This document shows, in pieces, positions 19,401 through 27,737 of a stretch of 64,000 nt of DNA (within the stretch, counting starts at the first letter, position 1; every line of letters starts with the position of its first letter). This DNA is from Victivallis vadensis. GTDB lineage: Bacteria > Verrucomicrobiota > Lentisphaeria > Victivallales > Victivallaceae. A program made the translations under genes and the position numbers. The stretch lies in the NCBI RefSeq assembly GCF_003096415.1, contig NZ_QEKH01000022.1:1-64000 (forward strand), read 5' to 3'. The notes below the pieces were generated by a model. The model did not search any database, was not told the DNA's origin, and saw only the letters and a program-made list of their open reading frames with translations.

Positions 19401-20031
19401 CTTTGGCGTAATCGGCCCCGGCCCCGTTGTCGAAGGTGTGGTGGAACAGGAGTTCCCGCGGCCCCCGCGAGGAGCTTTTCTGCAGGAATGCGGCCCGGGA
19501 GAGGAAAAATTCTCCGGCGTATGGAATATCGATCTGCAAGTACACTTTCCGCGCTCCCGGCGGAAACGAAACCGTCAGGCCGGCTGTCTGCGGCTCCCCG
19601 GTCAGGTCGATATCCTTTCTGAACCAGAGATGCTTGTTGTTCTGATCGTAACTTTCGAGAAAAAGGGAAGCCTTCCGCCCCTTTTCCCCTTGAAACCGCG
19701 CGGAGAACTCATAGCGGGGAGCGGGATATTCCAGCAGGGGAAGCCCGGTGAAGACAAGGCTGACCTTTTGCGCCCCCTCCCGGAACGCCTTCGAACTGTC
19801 GATGCGCAACATTTTCCGGGCGGTTCCGCTTCGAACCGCATTCGCCGGGATGCCGGCGGGAACTGTGCGGATCAGGATGCCGGAAGCGGTGTCTTTCCCC
19901 GAACCATCCGGGAACGAATGTTGAAAGATGATCTTTTCCGGAAATTCCCGCGCCGGTTCCTCCGCCGGTAAAATTCCCGTACCGGAAAACCACGCAAGCG
20001 CGACGATGACTGTAACATGCCGGAGATTCAT
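16429..20031 (-). CDS. Large secreted LamG-domain protein, putative glycoside hydrolase (cassette B)
   Basis: The 1200-residue protein starts with a signal peptide (about residues 1-23, ending near ILPAEE). A jelly-roll segment comes first, then a LamG/concanavalin-like domain at about 195-405 (GTISLWFKPEW, MTWDEEHGQKIYMN). The rest, about 650-1190, looks like a TIM-barrel-type hydrolase with a beta C-terminal domain (for example AYPLVWYQGYIDGEY and LVLLPMEGGNLYG), but I cannot assign a GH family. The pseudopilin gene ends 65 bp upstream and the CBM9-like gene overlaps by 4 bp. Partnership with the GH38 enzyme on mannose-containing glycans is inference. Confidence 0.65.
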   Translation of the reverse strand: MNLRHVTVIVALAWFSGTGILPAEEPAREFPEKIIFQHSFPDGSGKDTASGILIRTVPAGIPANAVRSGTARKMLRIDSSKAFREGAQKVSLVFTGLPLLEYPAPRYEFSARFQGEKGRKASLFLESYDQNNKHLWFRKDIDLTGEPQTAGLTVSFPPGARKVYLQIDIPYAGEFFLSRAAFLQKSSSRGPRELLFHHTFDNGAGADYAKGDGRPVRAERLEFADGLFGKALRINHRNRGALEFALANNMRPERGTISLWFKPEWDCPVDFASPADEWRQLVMTEQPDPRAGSGAIWFWAYGGFLRGDLSDKKDRYVFSFSPIRNRNWNHLCMTWDEEHGQKIYMNAKSLASPGDEHSPLVRRPQVPQFDRVPLKSLFIGNHHGRQQADGLIDEVKIFSYELSPEEIRRESDRRLTFDLEVRKRYFSPDAPLVADCELTARAPLSQVKWQILNSAGETAASGESPDRLRQGEKLHLSETSSRKSTAGETYTLRVTAGGMTEEEPLFAFRRENPFLTETQEAPQEILRILPDPDLGDSRFASIGETVRKRCDGKPYLEAGKERGDRFAVRLRLPKAPAIYFLEFDYPDDAVRTCDVIVQNSASHLATFNVGYCSGDEYRNTGKMLTQRNVFFALSDDVTAIFMTAREGLPAAAGEIRIYEPKDGKLPISPDRPAPAVNGQTRNVVLYFEDPAVNSAFETAASRMPGFENMLDKLVAYMKYSGQNMLAYPLVWYQGYIDGEYNPRMHADTFLDGFLEKFDRAGLQFMGTVNQHNLKACPVKSVPAEQQSDGSLLSSPFSILASGRPNTGWHGTPPNYNILHPAVQAEFFADLRRILETGTKHPSFKGIVMHLSLHSLHSFGSLEAGYNDYAVEAFSRDTGIAVPVNREAPTRGKLYAEWILKNARQSWIRWRCGKLAAFYRKVDSMVRQARPDLRLVLLPMEGGNLYGNANYTDRDFAQKQLAEMGLDLHCFSGTRIITGQTVFPADHRFYSDRKMSPERRKRLREFFDTRECYNFMMNPGRSWLHMHDRYWESAIGSTFQNHWSDKPNRLKASWLNEKPWRASTLNPAGFHAMKHYVLPLRYADYMNVSKGGYLIGTYGMDTALAAFSRAFRSLPALPFREQPLNSETVKLRTLSFQGDTWFYAVNTDDRPACAELRFDATAAEDTASGRKLPSPLRLELAPYQLRTFRIKGGATLTGQVR

Positions 20032-20096
20032 GAGGACCCTCGTAAGGAGTTATGGTTATGGTTGCTGTTTCGGTTGCGGACAGGTGTTCCGGATAT

Positions 20097-20777
20097 TCAC
20101 TGATTGTCGTGTCCCCAGAGATCATTGCGGTTGTCGATGATGGCCTCGCGCCTGTCCCAGGTCGCGGAACCGTCCACTTTCGCCATATTGGCCCCGCCGT
20201 TGTGTCTGCCGGACAGGTTGGCCGCATGGCCGGCGAATTCCACCAGACAGGCGATTTCCCAGTTGTTGCGGCCGGTGCCGCCGCGCGCATCGACGAACAT
20301 CTGAATCTGGGAGGGGCGGCGGAAGCCGGAGATCTTTCTGGGTTTCGGCGAATAGGCATTGGCGGGGCTGGTGGCGAACACATGCGACAGATTGGCGGCG
20401 AAAGAGCCGTGCTGATGCGTGCCCAGCGAATCCGCCGTCACATCAGGGCAATAGAAAGGCGTTTTCATGGTTTTCAGCAGTTCTTCGGCGGAGGAGGAAG
20501 CACCGAGCTCCACATTGAAAACCGTCCGGGCGAGGGTCGGCTGAAGAAAAGGCGCCTGATAATTGCCGTAGTAGAGCGGAGGCAGGTTTCCATCCGAAGA
20601 ATCCGCATAGATCGCGACGGCCTGCCCGATCTGCTTGAGGTTTCCCAGACACCGGGTCTGTCGGGCCCGCGTCCGGGCCTTGTTCAGGGCAGGCAGCAGC
20701 ATCGCCGCCAGTATCGCTATGATTGCTATTACGATAAGCAATTCTATCAATGTAAACAGACGGCGTTTGTGTGACAT
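20097..20777 (-). CDS. DUF1559-type pseudopilin (cassette B)
   Basis: The 226-residue protein begins MSHKRRL, then [20 protein letters not shown], with Glu5 present and Leu in place of Gly before the cleavage site. The conserved [20 protein letters not shown] and NLKQIG segments follow the helix, as usual in DUF1559 proteins of this phylum. [12 protein letters not shown] motif is the C-terminal H-X9-DG equivalent. GGAGTGG lies just before the ATG, which decides the start over upstream codons. It lies 34 bp after the regulator gene and 65 bp before the LamG gene. Confidence 0.85.
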   Translation of the reverse strand: MSHKRRLFTLIELLIVIAIIAILAAMLLPALNKARTRARQTRCLGNLKQIGQAVAIYADSSDGNLPPLYYGNYQAPFLQPTLARTVFNVELGASSSAEELLKTMKTPFYCPDVTADSLGTHQHGSFAANLSHVFATSPANAYSPKPRKISGFRRPSQIQMFVDARGGTGRNNWEIACLVEFAGHAANLSGRHNGGANMAKVDGSATWDRREAIIDNRNDLWGHDNQ

Positions 20778-20811
20778 TTTCCACTCCTTCGCTTTGGTTC
20801 TTTTGTTCCGC

Positions 20812-21990
20812 TTACGACGCGACATGATTGAACGCGCCGGGACCTTCTCCTTTGGTGACAGCGATCCCCGCCGCACGCAACTCTTCGCATATTCTCCCGG
20901 AGAGCTTCTCCTTTCCGGCGCATGAGTCGCGTATGACCAGAACACGCGACAGCTCACCCGGATATTGGCACAGTTTGCCGTCGGCCCTGGCAATGGCGGC
21001 CTTCAGCGCGATCCGGGCGATCTGGGCGTAATCGGGCCGGACGCTGGAGAGGGGCGGTTCGCAGTAGACGGCTTCCGGCGTGTCGTTTGCCCCGATGATC
21101 CGGAAGTCCGCAGGCGCGCTCAAGCCCAGTTTGTGCATGGCGACCATAAAGCGCAGAGCATGAATATCGTCATAACAGATAAGCGCCAGCTCTCCTTTGA
21201 ATCTCTTCAGTTCCGCCGCCGTTGCATCCATGTCGCGGGCGGAGGGGCCGGTCATGCGGATATGGCACTCCAGCGGGTTGGCGGACATGAACCGGGAGAA
21301 GCTCAACACATTGTCGCGCATATTGGGGACGCGGCAGATATCGGGGCCGAGCAGGACGAGGCGTTTTTCGCCGAGTATCTGGAAATACCGGCACACTTCA
21401 TCCGTCTTTCTGCTCAAGTCCATCTGTTCCGGCGGGGGAATTGTGATGTTGCACTCCTCGAATCCCGGGAGGGCGGCAGGCAGGCAGACCGGCAGCGGCG
21501 AAATCTTCAGAAACGCGGCGAGTTCCATCAGATTTCCAGGAGGAAACCATGGAATCAGGAGAGAGTCGCATCCTTCCTGAAGAAGTTCCGCGGCCACTTT
21601 TATGATATGCGTGCCCAGATTGCTTACACAGACGAGTTTGAGCCTGACCGGCAGCTCTTCGGCCGCGTTGTTGATGGCGTTCAGGACGTTGATGGCGTAC
21701 GAATCGGCTCCGGCGGGCAGCATCACGCCGATTGTGACGTTGCTGTTGCGGCTTTTCGCTTTCCGGACCCGGAGCGGATCCGCGACGAATGTGCCGCTGC
21801 CGACGTTGCTTGAAATGACATCGCGCTCGGCCAGCAGCTGCATTCCCCTGCAAATGGTCGCGCGGGTAGTTCCGAGAATGGTCATAAGCGTTCGGACACT
21901 TGGCAGGCGCTCGCCCGGCTTGAGTTGTCTTTGCTTAATGAAATCTTCGATGTAATCAGCAACTTGCTGATATTTTTCTTTCTGTGCCAT
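20812..21990 (-). CDS. GntR-type regulator with LacI-like sensor domain (cassette B)
   Basis: The 392-residue protein has an N-terminal GntR winged helix at about residues 4-75 ([37 protein letters not shown]) and a periplasmic-binding-like effector domain at about 85-370 ([12 protein letters not shown]). It probably controls cassette B. The ATG at 21990 was chosen because an upstream in-frame ATG at 22038 lies upstream of the expected transcription start. GAGGG is about 10 nt upstream of 21990. Confidence 0.85.
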   Translation of the reverse strand: MAQKEKYQQVADYIEDFIKQRQLKPGERLPSVRTLMTILGTTRATICRGMQLLAERDVISSNVGSGTFVADPLRVRKAKSRNSNVTIGVMLPAGADSYAINVLNAINNAAEELPVRLKLVCVSNLGTHIIKVAAELLQEGCDSLLIPWFPPGNLMELAAFLKISPLPVCLPAALPGFEECNITIPPPEQMDLSRKTDEVCRYFQILGEKRLVLLGPDICRVPNMRDNVLSFSRFMSANPLECHIRMTGPSARDMDATAAELKRFKGELALICYDDIHALRFMVAMHKLGLSAPADFRIIGANDTPEAVYCEPPLSSVRPDYAQIARIALKAAIARADGKLCQYPGELSRVLVIRDSCAGKEKLSGRICEELRAAGIAVTKGEGPGAFNHVAS

Positions 21991-22023
21991 ACAGCGAAGG
22001 CCCTCTGTGGATACAAATAAAAT

Positions 22024-22035
22024 TGTCCTAGTACA
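22024..22035 (-). promoter_or_regulatory. Candidate autoregulatory operator
   Basis: TGTACTAGGACA (minus strand) is a 12-bp near-palindrome of the form TGTnCTAGnACA. It lies 5 bp after the -10 box, across the expected transcription start of the GntR-type gene. The position suits repression by its own product; binding is inferred. Confidence 0.35.
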
Positions 22036-22040
22036 CATTA

Positions 22041-22069
22041 ATTATACCACAGAGAAATGAAAATGTCAA
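22041..22069 (-). promoter_or_regulatory. Consensus promoter of the cassette B regulator
   Basis: On the minus strand TTGACA (22064-22069), a 17-bp spacer and TATAAT (22041-22046) are a perfect consensus, again with GG directly before the -10 box. The rest of the gap to the esterase gene at 22243 holds no gene. Confidence 0.8.
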
Positions 22070-22242
22070 GAGGCGTTGCCGAAAAAGTGATTTTAAATGG
22101 AACATATACGGGTTCGCCAGGGGGGGCTTGCGGGTCTGTTGCACTGTTTTCAACCTTTTTGCAACTTTCCCGGAACACGAAATGGTTTTGGGATTTGAAA
22201 ACAGTATATTATCATAGAGATTTATTTCAGGAGGATAGAACG

Positions 22243-23391
22243 ATGACATCTGTATTCGACGACAAACTCGATCAGTTGTTTCAGGTTCCGCGGACCTGGG
22301 AGGCTGAGCTGCCGTGGTGTTCCGGCGCGAAGCCGGTCTGGGTGGAGAGTGTTCCCTACAGGGGCAAGACGACCCGGTTTTTCGCCTGTTACGGCCTGCC
22401 GGAAGGAGCGACGCCGGAGCGGCCGGCGCCGGGCGTGGTGCTGGTTCACGGCGGCGGGGCGACCGCCGTCGCCGACTGGGTCGCGCTGTGGAACCGGCGC
22501 GGCTATGCCGCGATCTCGATGGATACCTGCGGAGCGGCGCCGTGCTGGGCGGAAAATCCGCAGTATGCGAAGTGGCCCCGGCAGCCGCACGGCGGCCCCG
22601 CCGGCTGGGGAAGGATGGAGGAGGCCGGTCTGCCGCCGCGGGAGCAGTGGCCGTTCCATGCCGTTTCCGCCGTGATTCTGAGCCATTCGCTGCTGCGTTC
22701 GCTGCCCGGTGTGGACTCCGGCCGGATCGGTTTGACCGGGATTTCATGGGGCGGCGTGCTGACCTGCATCACGGCGGGCGTGGATGACCGTTTCCGCTTT
22801 GCGATTCCGGTGTACGGGTGCGGATTCTTCCATGAGGAGGCCTCGGCGCTCTGCTTCGAGCACCCGGATGTCACGGAAGAGTTGCGAAAGCAGTGGTTCG
22901 AGCTGTGGGACCCCGGTCACTATCTGGCGCGGGCGAAGTTGCCGATGCTGTTCTTTTCGGGAACCAATGATTTCGCGTTTCCGTTCGATGCGCTGTCCCG
23001 CTCGTTCCGGACGGTTCCGGCAAAGCTCAAGCGGCTCGGTGTGCGGGTTGCCTATCCGCACAATCATACGGAGTGCCGCACCGAGGAGACGATCTTCGAC
23101 TTTGCGGATGCGGTGCTGAACAACCGTTCCATTCCCGCTGTTTCCGAAATCACGCGCGACGGAAACCGCCTTTCGGCAGCGGTCGCCTCTGAACGGCGGC
23201 TCAGGAAAGCGGAGTTCAACTTCACCCGGGCGACCGGTTACTGGGGCGACCGCTGCTGGAACACGCTGCCGGTCGAGCCGGTGGACGGGTGCATCGGCGC
23301 TGAGATCCCGCGGTGCGCAACTGCCGCCTATTTTACGGTGTTCGACCACAACGGCTGCTGCTACAGCTCGCCGATGATTGAAATCAATTGA
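22243..23391 (+). CDS. Alpha/beta hydrolase of the acetylxylan esterase/dienelactone hydrolase type
   Basis: The 382-residue protein has GVVLVHGGGATAVADW (oxyanion region), IGLTGISWGGVLT with the nucleophile serine in GISWGG, and late Asp/His candidates (FFSGTNDFAFP, YPHNHTECR). This pattern matches AXE1-like esterases that deacetylate xylan or other acylated glycans. No signal peptide is evident, so it may act in the cytoplasm on imported oligosaccharides. AGGAGG at 22229-22234 fixes the start at 22243; the frame is open upstream but lacks such a site. It is transcribed divergently from cassette B and ends at a repeat cluster. Confidence 0.7.
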   Translation: MTSVFDDKLDQLFQVPRTWEAELPWCSGAKPVWVESVPYRGKTTRFFACYGLPEGATPERPAPGVVLVHGGGATAVADWVALWNRRGYAAISMDTCGAAPCWAENPQYAKWPRQPHGGPAGWGRMEEAGLPPREQWPFHAVSAVILSHSLLRSLPGVDSGRIGLTGISWGGVLTCITAGVDDRFRFAIPVYGCGFFHEEASALCFEHPDVTEELRKQWFELWDPGHYLARAKLPMLFFSGTNDFAFPFDALSRSFRTVPAKLKRLGVRVAYPHNHTECRTEETIFDFADAVLNNRSIPAVSEITRDGNRLSAAVASERRLRKAEFNFTRATGYWGDRCWNTLPVEPVDGCIGAEIPRCATAAYFTVFDHNGCCYSSPMIEIN

Positions 23392-23811
23392 TTGAGTGCC
23401 TCCGGCGGCCGGGGGATTATCTATCGGTTTATTTGCTCTATCGGCAATACTCGCCACCGGGTGCTACCCGGTCGGGGTCAAGGGGCGAAGCGCCCTTGCC
23501 ACCGGAGGTAACTTGTGCGCTATGCGCCCAGCTACCGGAGCCTGATTGAAAATCAGGCCGCGTAGCGCACAAGGTCTGCCGCCCGGTAGGGTGGACAGAC
23601 CCGCCTGCCGCGAAAGCGGCATGGCTGTGACTCGCCGGTTTATTGTCTATCAGTTTATCGGCTCTATCGGCGTTACTCCGCACCGGCACGTTGCCGGTCG
23701 TGATCCAACGGCGAAACCGTTGGCCGCCGGAGATCTTCATGCGTGCAGCGGGCAAGGCCTGCAAACGGCAGGTTTTCCCCCGCTGCGATTCGCCTTGGAC
23801 AACCGGAGGCG
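23392..23811. repeat. Composite palindromic repeat cluster between convergent genes
   Basis: No gene is seen here. H2 (CCGGGT-GCT-ACCCGG) is at 23457-23471 and H1 (CAAGGGGCG...CGCCCTTG) at 23479-23498. A second pair is H2 (CCGGCA-CGT-TGCCGG) at 23683-23697 and H1 (CCAACGG-CGAAA-CCGTTGG) at 23705-23723. GCCTGATT-GAA-AATCAGGC (23540-23558) lies inside a longer imperfect stem beginning GTGCGCTATGCG. An AT-rich motif (TCTATCRGTTTAT, later GCTCTATCGGC) appears at about 23420 and 23645. The same modules recur in reverse at 27.74-28.16 kb. Confidence 0.75.
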
Positions 23812-25893
23812 CTATTTGTCGCGGGTGCAGCGGGTGACCAGCTCGCCGTTTTCGTGATCGAATTCGGCGGTGATGATGCCGGAAGGGACGCGGATGCGGT
23901 AACGGCCGGACTTCAGGCCGCCGGGCTGCGGCTTGCATTCAAACTCTTCCCAGCCGGGCTTGGTCGGGCGCAGGCCGAAAACGCCGCGCATGATCATATT
24001 CCCCGGCGCGCTGCCCCACGGATGCACGAAGCTCATATTGGGCTTCAGCTCCGGATTCCACGCTTCGGTCGCGCAGGTCGCGCCGAGGCGGATCATCTCC
24101 AGCCAGCTGCGGTCGGAGTCGGAGGTCATCAGTTCGACGGCCTTTTCGGCGCAACCGTAACGGAAGAGGGCTTCGAGGTAGAATTGCGCGCCGTAGACGC
24201 TGCACTTCATGCCGGACTGCGCGATGAAGGCGAGCGGCCTTTCCACCTTGTCGTCATCGGCGACGCCGAAGGCCAGCGCGAACATATTCGCATGGAATCC
24301 GGCGTGGCGCGAGGCGGCGTTGTCGAGGAAAAGACCGCTCTCCGGGTCGTAAAGCCGGGTATTGAAGGCGCGTTTGACCCGGACGGCAAGCTCCTCGTAT
24401 TCGCGCGCTTCGCCGGCAAGGCCGAGGGCTGCGGCGAGTTTGGACTGGTCACACAGGTCGCGGTACAGAAATGCGTTCGGAACTGCTTCGGCGGGACCGA
24501 ATTCGTATTCGTCCCGGCAGGACATCGGCCAGTCCACGATCACGCGCATCGGAAATTTTTCAACCAGCCCGTCTTTGAGCAGGTGGTGGAAGGTGCACTC
24601 CGATTTGAGCCGGGGCCAGACTTCCCGCACCAGTCCGAGGTCGCCGGTGTGCATGTAATATTCGTACACCACCGGAATCATGAACATCCGCCACTCGCAC
24701 GGCCAGGTGTAGTGGTTCATCTGGTAGAGGATGGTGCGGCGGGCGGTGGCGGTCTGGTGTTCGACCGCGAAATGGGTCAGCATATTGATATAGGCGTCGG
24801 CCTCGTAAGCCATGCGTTCGCGGCTCGGGCAGTCGTAGTAGATGTCAAGCGTGGTATACCGGATGGAGTTGCGGCACAGCTCCCACACTTGTTCCAGCCG
24901 GGGATCGGAGCAGGAAAAGGCGGAATCCTCCTCGCGGAACGGCAGCGTGATCGACACCGCCCGGATCGCCGCCGGATCGAGCCTGTCCGGATATCCGAGC
25001 AGCTCGGCGTAGCGGAAGGAGCGCATCCCGAAGTGGCTCAGCGTCCCGCCGTTTTCCGGGAAGCGCCACCCCTCCTGATAGCAGTTGCCGGTGCGCATCT
25101 GGAACCGCACGCCGCCGGAGGGGAGCAGCTCTTCGCCGAGCCGCAGCTCGATTTCGGCGCCGCAGGGGGAGGTCAGTTCGATTCCGCCGGCCACCGCCCG
25201 CCCGAAATCGGCCACGATGCGGCCGTCGCCGAGCTGTTCGATCCGGATCGGTGCGATGGAAACCGGCGTGTAGTGGAGCGCTTCTCCCGCTTCGAGTTCA
25301 AAGGGATCGACGGCGGTGACGGCGGCGGCCTCCCAGCCGGAGTCGTCGAAGCCAGGCCGTTCCCAGTTCTGCGGCAGGCGGGTGCCGTCGAGGTGTTCAG
25401 GCTGTTCGCCGGGGCCGAAAGTGCCGCGGGACATGCCGAGGGCGGGGTGCCACCAGCAGACCGGATTGCAGAAGTCGTTGGCGTTTTGCCGTTTCCAACC
25501 GGGACCGGTGGCGACGGTTTGCCGGGAACCGTCGGAAAACGTAAGCTCCAGGGTCAGCGCGAAGCCGTATTTTTCACCGCGCGACTGCACTGCGAGCACA
25601 TTTTCACCCTGCCGGAGAAGGCCGGTCACATCGTACCGTTCCGCGACCGCGCGGCCGTCCCGGACCGGGCGGAAGGGGCCGACCGCCGCCGGGGCGCTGT
25701 TCAGGAACACCCGGTATTTCAGGAAGCTCCCGGCCAGCAGCCAGTTGTGTTCATGCTCCACCTCCATCCAGGAGGGCCACAAATAAGTATGCGGATCGGC
25801 GGCGACGGTCAGGATCGCTTCCGCAACCGTTCTGTCTATGGAAAAACTCTTGCGGCAAAAGGAGTTGCCGGCTCCTCCGATATAGTTCATCAT
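23812..25893 (-). CDS. GH78-like alpha-L-rhamnosidase
   Basis: The 693-residue protein has an N-terminal beta-sandwich region and a C-terminal alpha/alpha-barrel. The motif YDCPSRERMAYEAD at about residue 350 carries the acidic residues expected of GH78 catalysis, and SFVHPWGSAPG near the C-terminus is also typical. GH78 enzymes remove terminal alpha-L-rhamnose. No signal peptide is seen. The ATG at 25893 (or the adjacent one at 25890) follows GGGGAG by about 7 nt. It is divergent from the gene at 26061 with promoters for both in the 167-bp gap. Confidence 0.8.
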   Translation of the reverse strand: MMNYIGGAGNSFCRKSFSIDRTVAEAILTVAADPHTYLWPSWMEVEHEHNWLLAGSFLKYRVFLNSAPAAVGPFRPVRDGRAVAERYDVTGLLRQGENVLAVQSRGEKYGFALTLELTFSDGSRQTVATGPGWKRQNANDFCNPVCWWHPALGMSRGTFGPGEQPEHLDGTRLPQNWERPGFDDSGWEAAAVTAVDPFELEAGEALHYTPVSIAPIRIEQLGDGRIVADFGRAVAGGIELTSPCGAEIELRLGEELLPSGGVRFQMRTGNCYQEGWRFPENGGTLSHFGMRSFRYAELLGYPDRLDPAAIRAVSITLPFREEDSAFSCSDPRLEQVWELCRNSIRYTTLDIYYDCPSRERMAYEADAYINMLTHFAVEHQTATARRTILYQMNHYTWPCEWRMFMIPVVYEYYMHTGDLGLVREVWPRLKSECTFHHLLKDGLVEKFPMRVIVDWPMSCRDEYEFGPAEAVPNAFLYRDLCDQSKLAAALGLAGEAREYEELAVRVKRAFNTRLYDPESGLFLDNAASRHAGFHANMFALAFGVADDDKVERPLAFIAQSGMKCSVYGAQFYLEALFRYGCAEKAVELMTSDSDRSWLEMIRLGATCATEAWNPELKPNMSFVHPWGSAPGNMIMRGVFGLRPTKPGWEEFECKPQPGGLKSGRYRIRVPSGIITAEFDHENGELVTRCTRDK

Positions 25894-25931
25894 CCGATGC
25901 TCCCCGAGGTTTGAAACTGTTTCGTATGGAG

Positions 25932-25959
25932 AATATATCTGTATTTTACCGAAAAACAA
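25932..25959 (-). promoter_or_regulatory. Probable promoter of the GH78 gene
   Basis: On the minus strand TTGTTT (25954-25959), a 16-bp spacer and TATATT (25932-25937), about 39 bp before the start codon. Confidence 0.45.
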
Positions 25960-25981
25960 GGCGGTTCCGGCGGAAAACTGC

Positions 25982-26009
25982 TTGAAACCGCCGGAATCCG
26001 GATTATACT
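25982..26009 (+). promoter_or_regulatory. Probable promoter of the 26061 gene
   Basis: TTGAAA (25982-25987), a 16-bp spacer and TATACT (26004-26009), about 50 bp before the start at 26061. Confidence 0.5.
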
Positions 26010-26060
26010 TTATTTGCATTTGCCTCCGGCCTTACAATGATAATTCAGAGGGACGTCTTT

Positions 26061-27737
26061 ATGGAACTTGCCGATATGATCGCGGCTGTCGAGCCTGATT
26101 TCAACGCCGAACGCAATTTGCTCGGCTCCGTCTGGAACGGGCCGGGTTATCACAGCCGGGTTCCGAACGGAAGCTGGGTGCACCAGACCCGGCTGTCGAT
26201 CTACTACGCGCTGGCGCTGCTCGACGACGGCAGGCCGGAGTATCTCGAACGCGCCGCAAAGGTGATCCGGGCGGTGCTGAAAAGTCAGGTCACCGATCCT
26301 TACGATCCTGCCTACGGCATCTGGCCGTGGCTGGACGAGGAACCGGTCGCGCAGATGGCTCCGCCCGATTGGAACTGGGCGGATTTCATCGGCTCCGGGC
26401 TGTGCCACATACTGGTCGAACACGCCGGCAAGCTCGATGCGGAGTTGAAGCGGGAGATCACCGCCGCGCTCGAACGCGCCGCATGGTCGATTTTCCGCCG
26501 CAACATCCAGCCCAATTACACCAATATCGCGCTGATGGGGGCGGCGGTGACCGGCTGCGCCGGGGAGATTCTCGACAATGCGATCCTGCGCGAATACGCG
26601 AAGAACCGGCTGGCGAAGTTTCTTGCCTACACCCGCGAAACCGGCGGGATCAACGAGTACAACAGCCCGACTTACACTTTCGTCGCGCTTTTCGAGGTCG
26701 AACGCATTCTGCAACTGGTGCGCGAGCCGGAGACGCGCAGCCATGCCGGGGAGCTGCTGCGGCTCTTCTGGAACGAACTGGCGAACCACTTCCATCCGGC
26801 GACCGGGCAGCTCGGCGGGCCGCAGTCCCGCGCCTACGGCGACTTTCTGCCGGCGGACAACGCCCGCTTCATCCGCGAGGCGACCGGAGTGGAGATTCCG
26901 ATCGCCGCACCGGGAAAAGAGGGCGAGGAGTTCTGCCACTTCACCTATTCGGGAATCCGCCACCGGCCCTGCCCGCCGGATATCGCGGTGCGCTTCGCCC
27001 GACTGCCGGAGCCGGAGACGGAGGTGGCGCTGCGCTGCATCAGGCGGCAGCCGGACACCCATTCGACCTGGTGCACCACCTTCCTGAACGACGATTTTGT
27101 GGTCGGCTCGGCGAGCGTGTCGATCTTCTGGATTCAGAGCCGTCCGCTGCTCGGCTACTGGCGGGTGCCGGGAACGGCGGTCCCTGCGCAGTTCCGGTTC
27201 CGGTTCTTGCGGGACAACCGGGATTTCTCGTCGGCGCAGCTCTATTCGCGGCAGTGCCGGAACCGCATCCTGTGCGGCGTCGGCCTGCGGCGCGACCTCG
27301 GCGACCACCATCCCGGACTCGACCGGCCCGCCGACGGCGTATTCCATTTTGAACGGCTTGCCGCCTGCTTTGAATTGACCGGAAAGGGAGCGGAGGTCAG
27401 CCGCAACCCGGATGGAACTTTCACGCTGCGGCTCGGTTCAACGCAGGCGGTGATCCGTCCCGGTTCGGGTGTATTCAGCGGTATTCCGGTCCGCTGGGAG
27501 TGCAGTTCTTCTGAAAACGGGGCGCGGGTGGAGGCGGTCTTCTATGCGGGGCCGTCCCGTTCGGAGCTTTTCGATGAGAGAACCGAACTTACTCTGGCCT
27601 GCGGCGTCGAAGTGCTTCCCGCCGGCGGCGCTTCCGAAGCCGGAGCCTTCACGGAGAGCGTCGGCCCGGAAAGCGTCACGGCCGCGTGGGGCAGCCTTGC
27701 GCTGGAGTTTCCGCGCTTTGCGCAGAAGGAGTGGTGA
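26061..27737 (+). CDS. Unknown protein, probable alpha/alpha-barrel plus beta domain
   Basis: I do not recognise the family. The 558-residue protein has no signal peptide. The first ~300 residues look like helical hairpins of an alpha/alpha toroid (WNWADFIGSGLCHILVEHAG, NYTNIALMGAAVTG, GGINEYNSPTYTFVALFEVE), the fold of many glycan lyases and glycosidases. The last ~200 residues look beta-rich. Divergence from a GH78 gene within one repeat-bracketed unit suggests joint work on a rhamnose-containing glycan; this is inference. AGAGGGA 7 nt before 26061 decides the start over an ATG at 26037. Confidence 0.6.
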   Translation: MELADMIAAVEPDFNAERNLLGSVWNGPGYHSRVPNGSWVHQTRLSIYYALALLDDGRPEYLERAAKVIRAVLKSQVTDPYDPAYGIWPWLDEEPVAQMAPPDWNWADFIGSGLCHILVEHAGKLDAELKREITAALERAAWSIFRRNIQPNYTNIALMGAAVTGCAGEILDNAILREYAKNRLAKFLAYTRETGGINEYNSPTYTFVALFEVERILQLVREPETRSHAGELLRLFWNELANHFHPATGQLGGPQSRAYGDFLPADNARFIREATGVEIPIAAPGKEGEEFCHFTYSGIRHRPCPPDIAVRFARLPEPETEVALRCIRRQPDTHSTWCTTFLNDDFVVGSASVSIFWIQSRPLLGYWRVPGTAVPAQFRFRFLRDNRDFSSAQLYSRQCRNRILCGVGLRRDLGDHHPGLDRPADGVFHFERLAACFELTGKGAEVSRNPDGTFTLRLGSTQAVIRPGSGVFSGIPVRWECSSSENGARVEAVFYAGPSRSELFDERTELTLACGVEVLPAGGASEAGAFTESVGPESVTAAWGSLALEFPRFAQKEW

